DNA of 64,000 nt from JAEUMD01 sp050250815 (GTDB lineage Bacteria > Pseudomonadota > Alphaproteobacteria > Rhizobiales > Hyphomicrobiaceae). Positions 61,679-64,000 of this stretch are shown here, in pieces. Where the stretch lies: assembly GCA_050250815.1 (NCBI GenBank), contig JBFWNY010000002.1, positions 1-64,000 of the forward strand, read 5' to 3'. Each line of letters opens with the position of its first letter. The first letter of the stretch is position 1. The notes beneath the pieces were generated by a model that did no database searches, was not told where the DNA came from, and was given only the letters and a program-made list of their open reading frames with translations. The translations under genes were made by a program, and so were the position numbers.

Positions 61679-64000
61679 ATGCCCGAAAGCAGGCAGGTCT
61701 ACATGTTCGGCCCGGGCATGACGGACGGTCATGCCGGGCTCATTGACCTGCTGGGCGGCAAAGGCGCCAACCTCGCCGAGATGGCCAACCTGGACTTGCC
61801 GGTGCCCCCGGGCTTCACGATCACCACCGAGGTCTGTCGCCGCTACTTCGCAAACGGCAATACGCTGCCCGATGGCCTCAAGGAGGCGGTCGAGCAGGCG
61901 CTGGCGCGGGTCGGCGAGGCGGCCGGCCGCCGTTTCGGTGATCGCGACGATCCGCTGCTCGTGTCGGTCCGGTCGGGCGCGCGTGCCTCCATGCCCGGCA
62001 TGATGGACACGATCCTCAATCTCGGCCTCAATGACATCACGGTGGCGGGGCTGGCGCGTCATGCGGGCGACGAGCGTTTCGCCTACGACAGCTATCGCCG
62101 GTTCATCCAGATGTATTCGGACGTGGTTCTGGGTGTCGACCACGGCGTGTTCGAGGACATTCTGGAGAACTACAAGAACCTCAACGGGCTCACACTGGAT
62201 ACTGAGCTGACCGCCGATCAGTGGCAGGAGATCGTCGCCGATTACAAGGAAGCCGTGGAAAGCGAGCTGGGTGAACCGTTCCCGCAGGATACGACTGCGC
62301 AGTTGTGGGGCGCGATAGCGGCTGTTTTCGGCTCCTGGCGCAGCGCGCGCGCGCAGACTTACAGGCGCCTGCACGAGATTCCCGAGGACTGGGGTACCGC
62401 GGTCAACGTCCAGGCGATGGTGTTCGGCAACATGGGTCTGACCTCGGCGACCGGGGTCGCCTTCACGCGTAACCCCTCCACGGGCGCCGCTGTGGTCTAC
62501 GGCGAGTTTCTTGTGAATGCGCAAGGCGAGGACGTCGTGGCCGGCATCCGCACGCCGCAGCCTCTGACGGCGGCGGCGCGTGCCGAGGCCGGCGAGGAAC
62601 TTCCCTCGCTCGAGGAACTGATGCCGGAGACGTACGCCGAGCTGCTGTCGGCATTCCGCAGGCTCGAGCAGCGTTACCGCGACATGCAGGACATCGAGTT
62701 CACGGTCGAACGCGGGCGTCTCTTCATCCTGCAGACGCGCTCGGGCAAACGCACGCTGCAGGCGGCGCTCGCCATCGCCGTCGATCTGGCCAACGAAGGC
62801 GTTATCTCGCGCGAGGAGGCGATCCTGCGCGTCGATCCGCATGCGCTCGACAATCTGCTGCATCCGACCATCGATCCCGGGGCCGAAAAGCATCTGCTGA
62901 CGACCGGCCTGCCTGCATCGCCGGGAGCGGCGACCGGCGAGATCGTGTTCACCGCCGAAGATGCGGAGGAGGCGCGATCGCAGGGGCGCAACGTCATTCT
63001 CGTGCGCGTCGAGACGAGTCCGGAGGACATTCACGGCATGCACGCCGCCGCCGGAATCCTGACCGCGCGCGGCGGCATCACCAGCCACGCGGCGGTTGTC
63101 GCGCGAGGCATGGGCCGGCCGTGCGTGGCAGGCGCCGGCGCGCTGCGCATCGATGCCAAGGCCGGCCGAATGACGGTCGCCGGCGAGACGTTCGGGGCAG
63201 GCGCGGTCATCACGATCGACGGTGGCACGGGTGAAGTGCTCAAGGGGCGCGTGGCCATGCGCCAGCCCGAGCTTTCCGGCGCCTTCGGCGCGCTGATGGG
63301 CTGGGCCGATGAAGTACGCAGCCTCGGCGTGCGAGCCAACGCCGATACACCGCGCGACGCGGAGCAGGCGCGCCTGTTCGGCGCGGAAGGGATAGGGCTG
63401 TGCCGCACCGAGCACATGTTCTTCGACGAGCAGCGCATCCTGGCGATGCGGGAGATGATCCTTGCCGACGACACGGCAGCGCGGAAGGCCGCGCTCGCCA
63501 AGCTGCTGCCGATGCAGCGGGACGACTTCGCTCAGCTGTTCGAGATCATGGAGGGCGCGCCAGTCACCATCCGCCTGCTCGATCCGCCGCTGCACGAGTT
63601 CCTGCCGCACGAAGCACGTGAGCAGGCAGCGGTGGCCGAGGCGCTGGGCATCACGCCCGAGCGCGTCAAGGCCCGCGTGGGCGAGCTCTATGAAACCAAT
63701 CCCATGCTCGGCTTCCGCGGTTGCCGGCTGGGAGTCCGCTATCCCGAGATCACGGCGATGCAGGCGCGCGCCATCTTCGAGGCTGCGGTCGAAGCGGGCG
63801 GGCGGATCGGCCGCACGGTCGTGCCGGAGATCATGGTTCCGCTCGTGATCTACCGCCAGGAGTTCGACGTTCTCGCACAGGTGATCCGCGCCACTGCCGC
63901 CGACGTCGAGAAGGAGCGCGGCGTTCGCCTCGCCTACGAAATCGGGACGATGGTTGAACTTCCGCGCGCGGCCCTGCGCGCGGAAGAGATCGCCGCGGGC
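61679..64000 (+). CDS. ppdK: pyruvate, phosphate dikinase (3' end outside window)
   Basis: Reading from ATG 61679, five bases after GGAGG, gives 774 codons open to the right edge, of about 890 expected. PPDK interconverts pyruvate, ATP and phosphate with PEP, AMP and pyrophosphate. The nucleotide-binding domain (VYMFGPGMTDGHAGLIDLLGGKGANLAEM, SVRSGARASMPGMMDTILNLG), a central domain with the catalytic histidine in GGITSHAAVVARGMGRPCVAGA (His470), and the start of the PEP/pyruvate TIM barrel (GIGLCRTEHMFF) are all present. The long frame on the opposite strand at 61532-63610 is a chance frame. Confidence 0.95.
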   Translation, partial: MPESRQVYMFGPGMTDGHAGLIDLLGGKGANLAEMANLDLPVPPGFTITTEVCRRYFANGNTLPDGLKEAVEQALARVGEAAGRRFGDRDDPLLVSVRSGARASMPGMMDTILNLGLNDITVAGLARHAGDERFAYDSYRRFIQMYSDVVLGVDHGVFEDILENYKNLNGLTLDTELTADQWQEIVADYKEAVESELGEPFPQDTTAQLWGAIAAVFGSWRSARAQTYRRLHEIPEDWGTAVNVQAMVFGNMGLTSATGVAFTRNPSTGAAVVYGEFLVNAQGEDVVAGIRTPQPLTAAARAEAGEELPSLEELMPETYAELLSAFRRLEQRYRDMQDIEFTVERGRLFILQTRSGKRTLQAALAIAVDLANEGVISREEAILRVDPHALDNLLHPTIDPGAEKHLLTTGLPASPGAATGEIVFTAEDAEEARSQGRNVILVRVETSPEDIHGMHAAAGILTARGGITSHAAVVARGMGRPCVAGAGALRIDAKAGRMTVAGETFGAGAVITIDGGTGEVLKGRVAMRQPELSGAFGALMGWADEVRSLGVRANADTPRDAEQARLFGAEGIGLCRTEHMFFDEQRILAMREMILADDTAARKAALAKLLPMQRDDFAQLFEIMEGAPVTIRLLDPPLHEFLPHEAREQAAVAEALGITPERVKARVGELYETNPMLGFRGCRLGVRYPEITAMQARAIFEAAVEAGGRIGRTVVPEIMVPLVIYRQEFDVLAQVIRATAADVEKERGVRLAYEIGTMVELPRAALRAEEIAAG

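Noticed and set aside
61532..63610. 692-codon open frame on the minus strand
   Set aside because: It runs opposite to ppdK, which has all family motifs; its composition (rich in Arg, His, Gln, Ala) is that of an antisense chance frame in high-GC DNA.
1..64000. tRNA, rRNA, CRISPR array or complete transposon
   Set aside because: No direct repeat arrays, transposase motifs, cloverleaf or rRNA signatures were seen on reading; a covariance-model scan was not possible here.

Overview
The window is GC-rich, densely coded DNA of an alphaproteobacterium, most likely order Hyphomicrobiales. The evidence is the gene content: the deacetylase-like/xseB/dxs run, an RpoH-type sigma factor, AmiC, the pgsA-moaD-moaE run, secreted proteins with classical and Tat signals, and TTT and TRAP transporters. 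The genus cannot be fixed from the sequence alone. No rRNA, tRNA, CRISPR array, prophage or intact insertion sequence was seen.

Layout. 1-11.7 kb: a cut-off FAD-linked oxidase, a small Cys-rich secreted protein, an internally duplicated membrane protein, tsaC, an acyl-CoA dehydrogenase/enoyl-CoA hydratase pair, an unknown membrane protein, an SDR, and the deacetylase-like/xseB/dxs run. 11.8-14.8 kb: a lower-GC segment with two exported hydrolases (amidohydrolase and M20 peptidase) and the leftover tail of a second amidohydrolase. 15.3-22.1 kb: four genes on the minus strand coding for two paralogous AAA+ ATPases, a large membrane-anchored Sel1/TPR protein and a membrane-anchored unknown; I recognise no named system.

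22.3-33.5 kb: an eight-gene minus-strand cluster (tctC-tctB-tctA-sauS-like-sucC-like-sucD-like-xsc-ackA) with a divergent LacI regulator. Read together it imports an organosulfonate, probably sulfoacetate, activates it to the CoA thioester with an ADP-forming ligase, reduces it to sulfoacetaldehyde, cleaves that to acetyl phosphate plus sulfite, and recovers ATP through acetate kinase. 33.7-43.4 kb: a second catabolic cluster with a split TRAP transporter, LysR regulator, AhpD-like protein, Rieske oxygenase with its reductase, a CaiB-type CoA-transferase and an enoyl-CoA hydratase; its substrate is unknown.

43.6-64 kb is mainly housekeeping: unknown small proteins, an RluA-family pseudouridine synthase, rpoH with a clear terminator, a 716-bp gene-free stretch ending in an unassigned terminator, amiC, moaE, moaD, pgsA, uvrC, a P-type ATPase, two unknowns, a secreted RNase T2, an M20 dipeptidase and the first 774 codons of pyruvate phosphate dikinase. 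A diverged dispersed repeat of about 134 bp occurs twice, at 2826-2959 and inverted at 58773-58906.
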